Origin: Spirabiliibacterium pneumoniae
GTDB lineage: Bacteria; Pseudomonadota; Gammaproteobacteria; Enterobacterales; Pasteurellaceae
DNA length: 64,000 bases
Reading direction: 5' to 3'
Assembly (NCBI RefSeq): GCF_014884995.1
Contig: NZ_JABMII010000003.1
Coordinates: 98,942 to 162,941 of the forward strand
Part shown: positions 16,811 to 27,733 of the stretch, one piece after another
Layout: each line of letters starts with the position of its first letter
Numbering within the stretch: position 1 is the stretch's first letter
Program-made: the position numbers and the translations under genes
Notes under the pieces: generated by a model
The model's input: the letters and a program-made list of their open reading frames with translations, nothing else
Told to the model about the DNA's origin: nothing
The model's database searches: none

Positions 16811-18076
16811 TTACACTTCAAGCGCTTGGCTGAGATCCGCCAAGATGTCGTCAATGTGCTCAATGCCAACACTTAAACGCACCATATCCGACCCCACGCC
16901 CGCTTCACGCAGCTCGTCATCACTCATTTGGCGGTGTGTGGTGCTGGCAGGGTGGCAGGCGAGGGATTTGGCATCTCCAATATTGACTAAGCGCACAATT
17001 AATTTCAGTTTATCAATAAACCGTGCGCCAGCCTCGCGTCCCCCTTTGATACCGAAACTTAACAGCCCTGAGGCCTTTCCAGCAAAATCGCGCTGAATCA
17101 GATCGTAATATGCACTGGACTCAAGAGCGGGGTAGTTGACCCAAGAAACTTGAGAATGCTGCTGCAAAAACTGTGCCACTTTTAAGGCATTTTCACAGTG
17201 GCGTTCCATGCGTAGACTTAAGGTTTCCAATCCTTGTAGGAGTAAGAAAGCATTCATCGGGCTAAGGGCGGCGCCAGAGTTTCGCAGTGCCACCACGCGT
17301 AAATACGCAATAAAGGCGGCGTTGTCAAAATAATCGCAGTAGGTGATGCCATGATAGGAGGGATCTGGCGTAGTGAACTGGCTAAAACGTGTATTTTGTC
17401 GCCAATCAAATTTGCCACCGTCTACAATGGCACCCCCAATGGTGGTGCCATGTCCACCGATGTATTTGGTCAGCGAGTGCACAACAATATCAGCACCTAA
17501 TTTCAACGGATTACACAACACGGGTGATGGTACGGTATTATCCACAATTAAAGGCACGCCACATTTATGTGCCAGCGTTGAGACTTGAGGTAAATCCAAT
17601 ACATTGATCGCGGGATTGCCAATGCTTTCGCAGTAAACGAGTTTGGTTTGCTTATCGGCTAATGCGGTGATCTCATCAGGTGTGTCGGGGTTGAAAAACC
17701 GCACTTCAACACCTTGTTTTTTTAGTGTTTGGGTGAAATAGGTGTAAGTACCGCCATAGAGAGTACGGCTGGCAATAATATTGTCGCCAGCCTCGACTAA
17801 GGCTTCAACGGCGTACATAATGGCTGCCATGCCGCTGGAAACTGCTAATGCAGCAATGCCACCTTCAAGCTGCGCAATGCGTTCTTCCAGCACCGCGGTG
17901 GTCGGGTTCATAATACGGGTGTAGATGTTGCCTGGGGTTTTTAAATCAAATAAATCGGCGCCATGTTGGGTATTATCAAAGGCATAACTCGCTGTTTGAT
18001 AAATAGGCACAGCAACTGCTTTGGTTGTCTGTTCGGGTGTATAGCCTGCGTGCAGGGCGATAGTTTCGGCTTTCAT
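16811..18076 (-). CDS. metY: O-acetylhomoserine sulfhydrylase (aminocarboxypropyltransferase)
   Basis: PLP enzyme of the Cys/Met metabolism family; forms homocysteine from O-acetylhomoserine and sulfide. 421 residues, closer to MetY than to the shorter MetB/MetC enzymes. Visible blocks: QTASYAF, YTRIMNPTTAVLEERIAQLEGG, SSGMAAI, and VHSLTKYIGGHGTTIGG with the PLP lysine. The start is the ATG of MKAETIALHAG, preceded by GGAGC; the open frame extends 14 codons further upstream without family similarity. Cystathionine gamma-synthase-like activity is the alternative. It is monocistronic. Confidence 0.88.
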   Translation of the reverse strand: MKAETIALHAGYTPEQTTKAVAVPIYQTASYAFDNTQHGADLFDLKTPGNIYTRIMNPTTAVLEERIAQLEGGIAALAVSSGMAAIMYAVEALVEAGDNIIASRTLYGGTYTYFTQTLKKQGVEVRFFNPDTPDEITALADKQTKLVYCESIGNPAINVLDLPQVSTLAHKCGVPLIVDNTVPSPVLCNPLKLGADIVVHSLTKYIGGHGTTIGGAIVDGGKFDWRQNTRFSQFTTPDPSYHGITYCDYFDNAAFIAYLRVVALRNSGAALSPMNAFLLLQGLETLSLRMERHCENALKVAQFLQQHSQVSWVNYPALESSAYYDLIQRDFAGKASGLLSFGIKGGREAGARFIDKLKLIVRLVNIGDAKSLACHPASTTHRQMSDDELREAGVGSDMVRLSVGIEHIDDILADLSQALEV

Positions 18077-18130
18077 AAATGCTCCAAAAAAGTGATCAGT
18101 GTGTTCAGTGTACCGCAATTGCGCTCAAGA

Positions 18131-18165
18131 AAAAACCGCACTTTGCAAAGTGCGGTTTGTCTTTT
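18131..18165 (-). terminator. USS-pair terminator of the suc operon
   Basis: AAACCGCACTTTGCAAAGTGCGGTTT (18133-18158) is a perfect 26-base palindrome made of two uptake signals. It lies just downstream of the sucD stop, with A/T runs on both sides. Confidence 0.88.
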
Positions 18166-18174
18166 TATAACGGA

Positions 18175-19044
18175 TTACGCAAGGGCTTTTTGCACCGCCT
18201 TTCCAATGTCGGCAAGGCTGCGGACCGTGGTAACACCTGCGTCTTCTAGCGCGCGGAATTTGTCATCAGCCGTACCTTTGCCACCACTGATGATCGCACC
18301 CGCATGCCCCATGCGTTTGCCTTTAGGTGCGGTGACACCTGCAATGTAGGCGACAACAGGCTTGCTGACGTGTTCTTTAATAAACGCCGCAGCTTCTTCT
18401 TCAGCACTACCACCAATTTCACCGATCAGCACGATAGCTTGAGTTTCATCGTCTTGCTCAAAGAGCTTGAGAATGTCGATAAAATTGGAACCAGGAATAG
18501 GGTCGCCTCCAATACCAACACAGCTTGATTGCCCTAAGCCACAGTCGGTGGTTTGTTTCACGGCTTCGTAGGTGAGCGTGCCAGAACGTGAAACGATGCC
18601 AACTTTGCCTTTTTTATGAATGCTGCCAGGCATAATCCCAATTTTGCATTCATCAGGCGTGATGACACCTGGACAGTTTGGCCCGATCATGCGCACGCCT
18701 GTTTCGTTTAAACGTTGCTTAACGGCAAGCATATCTAGCGTTGGAATGCCCTCAGTGATGCAAATCACTAGTTCAATACCAGCATCGATCGCTTCTAAAA
18801 TAGCATCTTTACAGCCTGGTGCAGGGACATAAATCACGCTGGCGGTAGCGTTTGTTTTTTCAACAGCTTCTTTAACGGTGTTAAACACAGGCAATCCTAG
18901 GTGGGTTGTGCCGCCTTTGCCTGGGGAGACACCGCCGACTAGTTGTGTGCCGTATTCTAGGGCTTGTTCTGAGTGGAAAGTACCTTGTCCACCAGTAAAA
19001 CCTTGGCAGATAACTTTGGTGTTTTTATCAATTAAAATAGACAT
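18175..19044 (-). CDS. sucD: Succinyl-CoA ligase, alpha subunit
   Basis: Subunit of succinyl-CoA synthetase (succinyl-CoA to succinate with substrate-level phosphorylation). 289 residues. N-terminal CoA-binding Rossmann domain: [19 protein letters not shown]. Ligase domain: [18 protein letters not shown], and the phosphohistidine loop [17 protein letters not shown]. The start overlaps the last base of the sucC stop (TAATG), so translation is coupled. Confidence 0.97.
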   Translation of the reverse strand: MSILIDKNTKVICQGFTGGQGTFHSEQALEYGTQLVGGVSPGKGGTTHLGLPVFNTVKEAVEKTNATASVIYVPAPGCKDAILEAIDAGIELVICITEGIPTLDMLAVKQRLNETGVRMIGPNCPGVITPDECKIGIMPGSIHKKGKVGIVSRSGTLTYEAVKQTTDCGLGQSSCVGIGGDPIPGSNFIDILKLFEQDDETQAIVLIGEIGGSAEEEAAAFIKEHVSKPVVAYIAGVTAPKGKRMGHAGAIISGGKGTADDKFRALEDAGVTTVRSLADIGKAVQKALA

Positions 19045-20210
19045 TATTTCCCCTCCGCGGCAGCAACCACACGTTGTGCGGCATCTGTAAGACTATTGGC
19101 AGCAATAATATTTAAGCCACTTTTAGCTAGAATATTTCGCCCATTTTCTGCATTATTTCCCTCAAGGCGCACGACAACGGGAACGCTCACGCCGACTTCA
19201 TTTACGGCGTCAATAATACCGTTGGCGATTAAATCACAGCGTACAATGCCCCCGAAGATGTTAACCAATACGGCTTTGACGTGTTTGTCAGATAAAATGA
19301 TTTTAAATGCTTCTGCCACGCGCTCTTTGGTTGCACCACCGCCTACATCTAAGAAGTTGGCTGGCTCTCCACCGTGCAGTTTGATGATGTCCATCGTGCC
19401 CATTGCCAAGCCTGCACCGTTGACCATGCAGCCAATATTACCGTCGAGGGCAACATAGTTGAGCTGCCATTTTTCTGCCAGTGACTCACGCTTATCTTCT
19501 TGACTTGGGTCATGGAATGCTTCCAAATCAGGATGGCGATAGGTCGCATTGCTGTCAGTGATGATTTTAGCATCTAGGCATAACAGATCGCCGCTTTCTA
19601 AAATGACCAAGGGGTTAATCTCAATTAAGGCGAGATCTTTTTCCACAAACAATTTGCCCAATTGTACAATCAAGTGTGTGAATTGCTTGATCTGTTCTTT
19701 ATTCAACTCTAATGCGAAGGCTAACTGGCGCGCTTGGAAAGGTTGCACCCCATAAAGTGGGCTAAAGCTCATTTTATGCAATAATTCAGGCGATTTTTCC
19801 GCAACGTCTTCAATATCCATGCCGCCTTCAGTGGAGGCCATAAAGGTGATGGCCTGTTGACTACGGTCTAAAACCGCACTTAGGTACAATTCTTTGGCAA
19901 TGGCAGAGCAGCGCTCAAGGTAAATCGTATTAACGGGCTGGCCATGTTTATCTGTTTGGAAGGTGACTAAATTTTTGCCAAACCACTGTTCGGCAAAGGC
20001 ACGAATATCTTCTTTGCTGTTAACTAGTTTTACGCCGCCTGCTTTGCCACGCCCCCCTGCGTGTACTTGGCATTTGATCACCAAACGTGGATCACCGAGT
20101 TTATCCGCAGCCTCAAATAGCTCATCCACTGTTTTACAGGCGTAGCCATCAGGTACGGGAATGTGATATTGCGCAAAAAGCTGTTTGCTTTGATATTCGT
20201 GTAGATTCAT
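19044..20210 (-). CDS. sucC: Succinyl-CoA ligase, beta subunit
   Basis: Nucleotide-binding subunit of succinyl-CoA synthetase; 388 residues. N-terminal ATP-grasp domain ([38 protein letters not shown]); C-terminal flavodoxin-like ligase domain with [13 protein letters not shown]. It lies 68 bases after sucB in the order sucABCD. The Shine-Dalgarno is AAAGGA upstream of the ATG. Confidence 0.97.
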   Translation of the reverse strand: MNLHEYQSKQLFAQYHIPVPDGYACKTVDELFEAADKLGDPRLVIKCQVHAGGRGKAGGVKLVNSKEDIRAFAEQWFGKNLVTFQTDKHGQPVNTIYLERCSAIAKELYLSAVLDRSQQAITFMASTEGGMDIEDVAEKSPELLHKMSFSPLYGVQPFQARQLAFALELNKEQIKQFTHLIVQLGKLFVEKDLALIEINPLVILESGDLLCLDAKIITDSNATYRHPDLEAFHDPSQEDKRESLAEKWQLNYVALDGNIGCMVNGAGLAMGTMDIIKLHGGEPANFLDVGGGATKERVAEAFKIILSDKHVKAVLVNIFGGIVRCDLIANGIIDAVNEVGVSVPVVVRLEGNNAENGRNILAKSGLNIIAANSLTDAAQRVVAAAEGK

Positions 20211-20278
20211 AGTCTATCCTTTCGTCGTTTTAAGGCAAAAGTAAACGTAGGCATAAGCGCGTTATGCCTACAAGGGTG

Positions 20279-21490
20279 TTAAATTTCAAGTAAGATGCGA
20301 GTTGGATCTTCGAGCAATTCTTTGATGGTCACCAAGAAACCCACTGACTCGCGGCCGTCGATCAATCTGTGATCGTATGATAACGCTAAATACATCATCG
20401 GGCGAATCACCACTTCACCGTTGACAGCAACTGGGCGCTCTTTAATCGCGTGCATGCCCAAAATCGCACTTTGTGGTGGGTTGATGATCGGGGTTGACAT
20501 CAATGAGCCAAATACACCGCCGTTGGTGATGGTGAAGTTGCCGCCGGTGAGCTCGTCCACAGTCAATTTGCCATCACGGCCTTTGATTGCCAGCTCTTTG
20601 ATCTTTTTCTCGATCTCCGCCATGGAGAGTTTGTCGCAGTCTTTCAGCACCGGTGTCACCAGCCCGCGCGGGGTAGACACGGCAATCGAGATGTCAAAGT
20701 AGTTGTGATAGACCACGTCATCGCCGTCAATCGAGGCGTTGACTTCAGGGTAACGTTTTAACGCCTCGACAACGGCTTTGATGTAAAACGACATAAAGCC
20801 TAGACGGATGTCGTTGCGTTTTTCAAATTGTTCACCGTAGGTTTTACGCAGCTGCATAATCGGTGACATATCCACCTCGTTGAAGGTGGTGAGCATCGCG
20901 GTGGAGTTTTTCGCCTCCAACAAGCGCTCAGCCACACGTTTGCGCAGGCGCGTCATCGGTACGCGTTTTTCGCTGCGGTTAGCCATGGCAACAGAGCTGT
21001 TGGTGCCATCGCTGTGAACCGCACTTTGGCTTTTTTCAACGAAGGCTTGCACGTCTTCACGGGTGATTCGGCCGCCCACGCCAGAGCCTTTGATTTGGCT
21101 GGCGTCAAGGTTGTGCTCGGCCAGTAGGCGGCGAACAGACGGGCTGATGCTGTCGTTGCTGGCATCTTCTTCAATCGCTGCGCCGTGACGTTGCGCAGGA
21201 GTTGCTTCTGCGCTTTCCACGGTAGCGCTGGTTTGTGTACCCGCAGCCGATTGTGGACTGAGTTTGCCCAAAATTTGGCTGCTGGTGACCGTAGCACCTT
21301 CTTCTTCTAAAATGCTTTCGATCACGCCATCGGCAGTGGCAGGTACTTCCAGCACTACTTTGTCAGTTTCGATTTCCACGATGATTTCATCACGCGCAAC
21401 GCTATCACCCACTTTTTTATGCCAAGTGGCAACGGTGGCATCAGCAACGGATTCAGGTAATACAGGGGTTAAAATCTCAATAGTACTCAT
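20279..21490 (-). CDS. sucB: Dihydrolipoyllysine-residue succinyltransferase (2-oxoglutarate dehydrogenase E2)
   Basis: E2 core of the 2-oxoglutarate dehydrogenase complex; 403 residues. One lipoyl domain (1-75) with [11 protein letters not shown], lipoylated at Lys44. An Ala/Ser/Thr-rich linker follows. The peripheral subunit-binding domain is at about 112-150 ([32 protein letters not shown]). The acyltransferase domain has the catalytic [13 protein letters not shown]. It sits 28 bases after sucA. The E3 gene (lpd) is not in this window. Confidence 0.97.
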   Translation of the reverse strand: MSTIEILTPVLPESVADATVATWHKKVGDSVARDEIIVEIETDKVVLEVPATADGVIESILEEEGATVTSSQILGKLSPQSAAGTQTSATVESAEATPAQRHGAAIEEDASNDSISPSVRRLLAEHNLDASQIKGSGVGGRITREDVQAFVEKSQSAVHSDGTNSSVAMANRSEKRVPMTRLRKRVAERLLEAKNSTAMLTTFNEVDMSPIMQLRKTYGEQFEKRNDIRLGFMSFYIKAVVEALKRYPEVNASIDGDDVVYHNYFDISIAVSTPRGLVTPVLKDCDKLSMAEIEKKIKELAIKGRDGKLTVDELTGGNFTITNGGVFGSLMSTPIINPPQSAILGMHAIKERPVAVNGEVVIRPMMYLALSYDHRLIDGRESVGFLVTIKELLEDPTRILLEI

Positions 21491-21518
21491 TGTTCAATCC
21501 TTAGTCATCTTTGTTCGG

Positions 21519-24326
21519 TTATATATTCAACGCTTGCTCAACTAATGCTTTTTGTTGCGCATTATGCAGCGATGCAAAGCCTGTTGCAGGAGAAGCTGAT
21601 GCCGCTCGCCCTACGTAATTCAAACTTGCGCCATCTGGCAGCGATGTGCGGAAGTTGTGCTGGCTACAATACCAAGCCCCTTGGTTAAGTGGCTCTTCTT
21701 GACACCAAATAAAGTCTTTCACATGGTGATATTGTGCCAACACCGCTTGCACCTCTTGGGTTGGGTAAGGGTAGAGCTGCTCAATGCGGATAATGGCGAC
21801 ATCGGTTTGCCCTTTTTCGCGGCGTTTTTCCAACAAGTCATAATAGACTTTGCCAGCACACAATACCACGCGTTTCACTGTGTTTGGATCGAGAGAGTCA
21901 ATTTCTGGCAATACAGGTTGGAACGTGCCATTGAGCAACTCGTCCATGTCTGAAATGGCCAGCGGATGACGCAAAAGTGACTTCGGTGTCAGTGCAATCA
22001 GTGGGCGGCGCATTGGGCGTAGCATTTGGCGACGCAGCATATGATAAACTTGTGCAGGCGTTGACGGCACACATACTTGAATATTCTGTTCTGCACATAA
22101 TTGTAGATAACGTTCTAAGCGAGCAGAGGAGTGCTCAGGACCTTGGCCTTCATAGCCATGTGGTAGGAGCATGGTCAAGCCGCACATCCGTCCCCATTTT
22201 TGTTCGCCTGAACTGATAAATTGGTCAATCACTACTTGCGCCACATTGGCGAAGTCGCCAAATTGTGCCTCCCAAATCACCAATGTTTTGGGATCAGAGG
22301 TCGCATAGCCGTATTCATAGGCCAGCACCGCCTCTTCTGAGAGTACGGAATCCCAGACTTCAAAACGCCCTTGTTGTTGGTGTAAGTGTTGCAATGGAAT
22401 ATAATAAGTGCCATCTTCTTGGTTGTGCATCACCGCGTGGCGGTGGAAGAAGGTGCCACGACCAGAGTCTTCACCCGAGAGGCGAATAGCATTGCCGTCA
22501 TCAAGCAAGGTGGCATAGGCCATGATCTCCGCCATGCCCCAATCAAGTGGTTTCTCACCTGCAGCCATCAGCTCACGGTCTTGGTAAATTTTCTTCACGC
22601 GGTTGTGCAGTTTGTGCTCTTGTGGATACATGCACACTTTTTTCGCCAACTGCATAAAGCGTTCTTTGTCGAACGTGCTGTCATAGGCAGTTGTCCAATC
22701 GTGGTTAAGATACGGCAACCATGTCAGTGAAGTGCGGTCAAGTTCACGCCATTCTTTCACTACACGTTCACCGTTATCAAGCGCGTCACGGTATTCATTG
22801 ATCATTTCAAAGGTTTGATCATCACTGACCACGTTTTCAGCAATCAAACGATCAGCATAGACTTTGCGTGGGGTTGGGTGTTTTTTGATGGCTTTATACA
22901 TCATCGGCTGCGTGGCAGATGGCTCATCCGCTTCATTGTGCCCATGACGGCGATAAGACACGAGATCAATGAAAATATCGCGTTTAAATTTCGCACGGAA
23001 TTCCACCGCCATACGTGCAGCATAGACTACCGCTTCTGGGTCGTCGCCATTGACATGAATCACTGGCGCGTCCACCATTTTGGCGATGTCGGTGCAATAT
23101 TCGGTCGAGCGGGTGTCGCCACGATAAGAGGTGGTAAAGCCAATGCGGTTATTAATGACCACACGAATGGTGCCACCAATGGTATAGCCACGGGTGGCGG
23201 ACATATTCAATGTTTCTTGCACAATGCCTTGACCAGTTACAGCGGAGTCACCATGCACGGTGATGCCAAGCACTTTGTCGTGGGTTTCATCATTGAGCCG
23301 TGTTTGGCGTGAGCGTACTGAGCCGATGACCACAGGGCTGACAATTTCTAAATGGGATGGGTTAAACGCTAGTGATAAATGCACATCGCCTGATTCAGTG
23401 TGGAAGTTAGACGAAAACCCTTGGTGGTATTTTACATCGCCGGTACGTTCTTCATTGCTGTGCTTGCCGGCAAATTCATCAAAGAGCTCAACAGGTTTTT
23501 TGCCCAGTACATTGACAAGCATATTTAACCGCCCGCGGTGCGCCATGCCCATCACAATATCTTGCGCGCCAAATTTACCCGCGTGGCGGATAATTTCTTT
23601 CATCAACGGAATAAATGCGTCGCTACCCTCAAGGGAGAAGCGTTTAGCGCCTGGGAATTTTGCACCCAAATAACGCTCAAGCCCTTCGGCGGCAGTCAGC
23701 TCTTGTAGGTAGGTGATTTTTTCTTCTTTACTAAAGTGCGGTTTGGCAATGCGCGCTTCCATTTTCTTTTGTAGCCAATCACGCATTTCCACATTATGCA
23801 CGTGCATAAACTCCAATCCGATTGTGCCACAATAGGTGGCGTGCAGTTTTTCAGACAGTTCACGCAAGGTAATGTTTTCTTGATCGTAAACATATCGTCC
23901 GATGTTAAATTCTTCATCCAGATTTTTGTCTTCCAAACCGTAGAATTGATAATCAAGGTTTGGCACTGACAGCCGCTGCCACATTTTTAGTGGATCGAGA
24001 TCCGCACGCAGGTGTCCGCGATAGCGATAGGCATTAATGTACTGCAAAATCCGCACTAAGCGCTGACTGGCGCTAGGATCAATAATCGTGTGCGTGCCTT
24101 TATTGGCATTTTCGCGAGCCAGCTCACGAAAGTAATCCCGTACGGGACTATGAGCCTGCTCGGGCAGTTGCGGCTCGGGCCATTGGTCAAAAATCTCACG
24201 CCAGCTGTCATCGATGCTCTTGGGGTCGTTTAAGTAATCTTCATAAAGTTGTTCAATGTAACTTTGATTGGCACCGCCTAGGGCGCTGGTGTCAATCCAG
24301 TCTTGCATTGCATGATTTTGTTGCAT
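21519..24326 (-). CDS. sucA: 2-oxoglutarate dehydrogenase E1 component
   Basis: ThDP-dependent decarboxylase of the 2-oxoglutarate dehydrogenase complex. About 935 residues, close to E. coli SucA. N-terminal E2-binding segment WIDTSALGGANQSYIEQLYEDYL. Substrate and ThDP blocks: MAHRGRLNMLVNVLGK, FNPSHLEIVSPVV, GDSAVTGQGIVQETLN, and VNGDDPEAVVYAARMA followed by YRRHGHNEADEPS. The start is placed at MQQNHAMQDW (AAGG nine bases upstream); the open frame upstream is not conserved. First gene of sucABCD, divergent from gltA. Confidence 0.96.
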   Translation of the reverse strand: MQQNHAMQDWIDTSALGGANQSYIEQLYEDYLNDPKSIDDSWREIFDQWPEPQLPEQAHSPVRDYFRELARENANKGTHTIIDPSASQRLVRILQYINAYRYRGHLRADLDPLKMWQRLSVPNLDYQFYGLEDKNLDEEFNIGRYVYDQENITLRELSEKLHATYCGTIGLEFMHVHNVEMRDWLQKKMEARIAKPHFSKEEKITYLQELTAAEGLERYLGAKFPGAKRFSLEGSDAFIPLMKEIIRHAGKFGAQDIVMGMAHRGRLNMLVNVLGKKPVELFDEFAGKHSNEERTGDVKYHQGFSSNFHTESGDVHLSLAFNPSHLEIVSPVVIGSVRSRQTRLNDETHDKVLGITVHGDSAVTGQGIVQETLNMSATRGYTIGGTIRVVINNRIGFTTSYRGDTRSTEYCTDIAKMVDAPVIHVNGDDPEAVVYAARMAVEFRAKFKRDIFIDLVSYRRHGHNEADEPSATQPMMYKAIKKHPTPRKVYADRLIAENVVSDDQTFEMINEYRDALDNGERVVKEWRELDRTSLTWLPYLNHDWTTAYDSTFDKERFMQLAKKVCMYPQEHKLHNRVKKIYQDRELMAAGEKPLDWGMAEIMAYATLLDDGNAIRLSGEDSGRGTFFHRHAVMHNQEDGTYYIPLQHLHQQQGRFEVWDSVLSEEAVLAYEYGYATSDPKTLVIWEAQFGDFANVAQVVIDQFISSGEQKWGRMCGLTMLLPHGYEGQGPEHSSARLERYLQLCAEQNIQVCVPSTPAQVYHMLRRQMLRPMRRPLIALTPKSLLRHPLAISDMDELLNGTFQPVLPEIDSLDPNTVKRVVLCAGKVYYDLLEKRREKGQTDVAIIRIEQLYPYPTQEVQAVLAQYHHVKDFIWCQEEPLNQGAWYCSQHNFRTSLPDGASLNYVGRAASASPATGFASLHNAQQKALVEQALNI

Positions 24327-24637
24327 AAATTTAGACCTTTTTCTATCCACGTTTCGGGGTTAGTTTACCGCTTATTCATTTCCAACACACGGCTATGTGT
24401 TAAAAATATAACGCAAGTTGTCATGAATGGTGAAATTATACCTAAAAAAATTTTTTATAATGTGACGAGCCTAGAATTTTTTACAAAAAAGTAACAAATT
24501 AATCATTTCAGACTTTAATTTTTAATGATAAAGGGCTAAATTGTTAGCAAGTTTATAAATAACCCCTTTTGGGATGCAATAAAAGTGCGGTTTGTGCTGC
24601 ACCTTGTGGTTAACAGGACAATAACAAAGGAGTATGT
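24327..24637. other. Divergent regulatory region, sucA / gltA
   Basis: About 311 bases without a gene. It is AT-rich and contains one USS at 24583-24592. Promoters for both TCA units are expected here. ArcA- or CRP-type control would fit the pathway, but no site matching either consensus well was found. Confidence 0.5.
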
Positions 24638-25924
24638 ATGTCAGAACTGAAAGCAACGCTGTCTATTAGTGATGGTCGTCAATTTGAGCTTAATGTAGAA
24701 CAAGGCTCGTTGGGTTATGATGCCGTTGACGTGCAGCCATTGGTGAAAAATCAACTGTTCACTTTTGACCCTGGGTTTATGTCCACTGCATCGTGTAAAT
24801 CACAAATCACTTACATTGACGGCGAGCAGGGGATGTTGCTCCATCGTGGCTACCCTATTGAAGAGCTGGCAGAACACGCTGATTACCTTGAAGTTTCTTA
24901 TTTGTTGTTGTTTGGTGAACGCCCAACTAAGGAACAATATATCGCCTTTAGCAACCGTGTGAAAAAACACGAACTGGTGCACGAGCAAATCTCGCGCTTC
25001 TTCCATGGCTTCCGTCGAGATTCCCACCCAATGGCGATTATGTGTGGGGTGAGTGGCGCACTGGCAGCGTTCTATCACGACTCCACCGATGTGGCCAATC
25101 CGTATCACCGTGAGCTGACCGCCTATCGTCTGTTGGCGAAAATGCCAACATTGGCGGCGATGTGTTATAAATATTCCATCGGCCAGCCGTTTATGTACCC
25201 ACAACGCCACCTATCCTTCTCGGGAAACTTCTTGTATATGATGTTTGCCACCCCATGTGAGCCGTATGTGGTCAACCCTGTGTTGGAAAAGGCGATGGAT
25301 CGCATCTTTATTCTCCATGCTGATCACGAACAAAATGCCTCCACCTCCACCGTTCGCACCGCCGCTTCATCGGGCGCCAATCCATTTGCGTGTATCGCTG
25401 CGGGTATCGCTTCACTTTGGGGGCCAGCACATGGCGGGGCGAACGAGGCGTGCATTAATATGCTCGAGGAGATCGGTAGCGTTGATCGTATCCCTGAATA
25501 TATCGCCAAAGCAAAAGACAAAAATGATCCATTCCGTTTAATGGGCTTTGGTCACCGCGTGTATAAAAACTACGATCCACGTGCCAAAGTGATGCGCAAA
25601 ACTTGCCACGAAGTGCTCAAAGAGCTTAACGTGCAAAATCCACTGCTCGATGTAGCGATGGAGCTAGAACGCATTGCATTAAGTGATCCGTATTTCAAAG
25701 ATCACAAACTCTACCCGAACGTGGATTTCTACTCTGGCATTATTCTCAAAGCGATCGGTATCCCAGTGTCGATGTTCACCGTGATGTTTGCACTTGCGCG
25801 CACCGTCGGTTGGATTGCACACTGGAAGGAAATGTACAACGACGGTGCGATCCGCATCGTGCGCCCACGCCAAGTGTATGTGGGGCATGAAAAACGCGAG
25901 TTCACCCCGTTAGATAAATCTTAA
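24638..25924 (+). CDS. gltA: Citrate synthase, type II
   Basis: Condenses acetyl-CoA and oxaloacetate. 428 residues, the size of hexameric, NADH-sensitive gram-negative enzymes. An N-terminal beta domain with [38 protein letters not shown] is typical of type II. Catalytic residues: His in [11 protein letters not shown], His in [16 protein letters not shown], Asp in [15 protein letters not shown] precedes the ATG. Its presence separates this organism from H. influenzae, which is known to lack citrate synthase. Confidence 0.97.
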   Translation: MSELKATLSISDGRQFELNVEQGSLGYDAVDVQPLVKNQLFTFDPGFMSTASCKSQITYIDGEQGMLLHRGYPIEELAEHADYLEVSYLLLFGERPTKEQYIAFSNRVKKHELVHEQISRFFHGFRRDSHPMAIMCGVSGALAAFYHDSTDVANPYHRELTAYRLLAKMPTLAAMCYKYSIGQPFMYPQRHLSFSGNFLYMMFATPCEPYVVNPVLEKAMDRIFILHADHEQNASTSTVRTAASSGANPFACIAAGIASLWGPAHGGANEACINMLEEIGSVDRIPEYIAKAKDKNDPFRLMGFGHRVYKNYDPRAKVMRKTCHEVLKELNVQNPLLDVAMELERIALSDPYFKDHKLYPNVDFYSGIILKAIGIPVSMFTVMFALARTVGWIAHWKEMYNDGAIRIVRPRQVYVGHEKREFTPLDKS

Positions 25925-25943
25925 TGTCAACCGCACTTTGATT

Positions 25944-25971
25944 AAAACCGCACGTTAAAGTGCGGTTTTTT
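25944..25971. terminator. USS-pair terminator, gltA / hmuV
   Basis: AAAACCGCAC and GTGCGGTTTT around GTTAAA, with a T run reaching the hmuV stop. An additional uptake signal lies just upstream at 25930-25939. It serves convergent gltA and the heme operon. Confidence 0.87.
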
Positions 25972-26717
25972 TAGCTAATGTGGATGCGATTGTTGTGCTC
26001 AAAAACCTCGGCGTGGTAATCATAAAGCGCGTGGATAGTTTGCGCTGTCATCAACGTTTTGGTGTCTCCAAAGTTGATCAATTCGCCACGGCGCAGCAGT
26101 AAGAGTTTATCGCAATAGCGACTGACCAAGTTGAGATCATGCAGCACAATGAGCACAATATGCTTTTGCGCTAATTGCTGTGTGTGTTGCAAAAAAAAAT
26201 GTTGGTGTTTGAGATCCAGCGCGCTGGTGGGTTCGTCTAGCAGCACTAATTTGGGCACGTCGGTGGCTTGAATTTGTGCCCACACGCGTGCGGCGTGTAC
26301 TCGCTGTTTTTCACCTCCAGAAAGATGCAAATAATTTTGTGCTTTAAGTTCAGTGATCTCAAATTGTGCCATAGCCTGATGGACAACCGCATTTTTGTTT
26401 TTCAGCTGCGGGTGCATCATCACGCCCATCTCGACAATCTCTTGCACACTTAAGGCAAACGCCATTTGGCTATGTTGCGGCATAAACGCCATGCAGGCAG
26501 CGCGCTGCGGCTCGCTTAATGCTGCCAGTGGCTGATTTTGCCACAGTACCTCGCCTTGATAAGCGATATTTTGCCCAATTGTTTTAAGCAAGGTGGATTT
26601 TCCCGCACCATTGGCGCCAATAATGCCCACGCAGCACGGCGTATCAAGCGTGACACTCAGTGGTGAAAGCAACATTTTGCCGCTTACCTCAGCTGAAACT
26701 TGATTGAGCCTAAGCAT
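25971..26717 (-). CDS. hmuV: Heme ABC transporter, ATP-binding protein
   Basis: Cytoplasmic ATPase of a heme importer; 248 residues. Walker A GANGAGKST at 34-42, signature LSGGEKQRV, Walker B KLVLLDEPTSAL, and the switch histidine in IVLHDLNL. The HmuV/FecE-type neighbours (BtuC-like permease and heme SBP) and the upstream heme receptor support heme as substrate. The start codon overlaps the hmuU stop by one base. Last gene of the seven-gene unit. Confidence 0.92.
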   Translation of the reverse strand: MLRLNQVSAEVSGKMLLSPLSVTLDTPCCVGIIGANGAGKSTLLKTIGQNIAYQGEVLWQNQPLAALSEPQRAACMAFMPQHSQMAFALSVQEIVEMGVMMHPQLKNKNAVVHQAMAQFEITELKAQNYLHLSGGEKQRVHAARVWAQIQATDVPKLVLLDEPTSALDLKHQHFFLQHTQQLAQKHIVLIVLHDLNLVSRYCDKLLLLRRGELINFGDTKTLMTAQTIHALYDYHAEVFEHNNRIHIS

Positions 26718-27733
26718 TATACTTTTCCTTTTAACTTGAGTAGCAAAGCGATAAAAAACGGCGCGCCTAGAAGTGCGGTGATAATGCCAATGGGCACCTC
26801 AGCAGGCGGTGCGATAGCGCGTGCGAGAATGTCGGCAAACAGCAATAACACCGCACCGAGTAGGCTGCTCGCAGGAATCAGAATTTTATGATTAGCGCTT
26901 AATAAGCCACGGCAAATGTGCGGCACAACCAAGCCAACAAAGCCGATAATGCCCGCCACCGCCACAGCAATGCCGATCGCCAGCGCGGTGAGAAAAATGC
27001 ACTGGCGTTTAACGCGCTCAATGTTCACACCCAAATGCTGCGCCTCAATGTCGCCTAATAGCAGTGCGTTTAAAGCCTGTGCGAGGGAGTGAAAACGCAC
27101 CAGCACAAGGATGAGAACGACAACAGTAATGCCCACATGCCAATAATTGCTTTGTGCCAGTGAGCCCAGCTGCCAAGTGGTGAGGTCACGCAGCGCGCGG
27201 TCGTCGGCGATGTATTGCAACAAGCCGAGCAGAGCAAAGGCGATTGCGCCAATGGCAATGCCGCCAAGCAACATCAATGTCATTTGTGAGCCATATGGCG
27301 TTTGCCCCAAACGGTAGACAAACAGCGTAATGACCAAACTGCCGATAAAGGCAAAGGTGGACGTGATCCCCAGCTGAAAGCCAAACAGGGCGGTGGGCAG
27401 CAGCACAATCGCAATGCCTGCGCCCAGTGCTGCGCCTGCGCTGACACCAATAATACCTGGGTCGGCTAACGGATTGCGAAATAACCCTTGCAGCACAGCA
27501 CCACAGCCTCCTAAAATGGCGCCAATGGTGATCGCATTGAGCGTGCGAGGCAGGCGCAACTGTTGCAAAATAAACACATTGCCACTGTCGCCTTGCCCTA
27601 AAAGTGCGGTCACGACGTGGGCAATATCTAATTTAACTGCCCCAGAACTTAGCGACAGCAGGCACAGCGCAACCAACAGTGCCAGCGTTATGCTTGAAAA
27701 GAGCGCCGGTGAAATCAGTTTCATTTTTGACAT
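26717..27733 (-). CDS. hmuU: Heme ABC transporter, permease
   Basis: BtuC/FecCD-family inner-membrane permease, up to 338 residues, with about nine to ten hydrophobic helices. Conserved blocks are LRLPRTLNAITIGAILGGCGAVLQGLFRNPLADPGIIGVSAGAALGA and the coupling region GFVGLVVPHICRGL. Two ATGs (27733 and 27724) are possible starts; the first overlaps hmuT by 13 bases, and neither has a strong Shine-Dalgarno, which points to coupled translation. Contains two uptake signals. Confidence 0.93.
   Translation of the reverse strand: MSKMKLISPALFSSITLALLVALCLLSLSSGAVKLDIAHVVTALLGQGDSGNVFILQQLRLPRTLNAITIGAILGGCGAVLQGLFRNPLADPGIIGVSAGAALGAGIAIVLLPTALFGFQLGITSTFAFIGSLVITLFVYRLGQTPYGSQMTLMLLGGIAIGAIAFALLGLLQYIADDRALRDLTTWQLGSLAQSNYWHVGITVVVLILVLVRFHSLAQALNALLLGDIEAQHLGVNIERVKRQCIFLTALAIGIAVAVAGIIGFVGLVVPHICRGLLSANHKILIPASSLLGAVLLLFADILARAIAPPAEVPIGIITALLGAPFFIALLLKLKGKV

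Noticed and set aside
24481..24510. ArcA-like sequence GTAACAAATTAATCA upstream of gltA
   Set aside because: Only about nine of fifteen positions match the consensus; too weak in AT-rich DNA.
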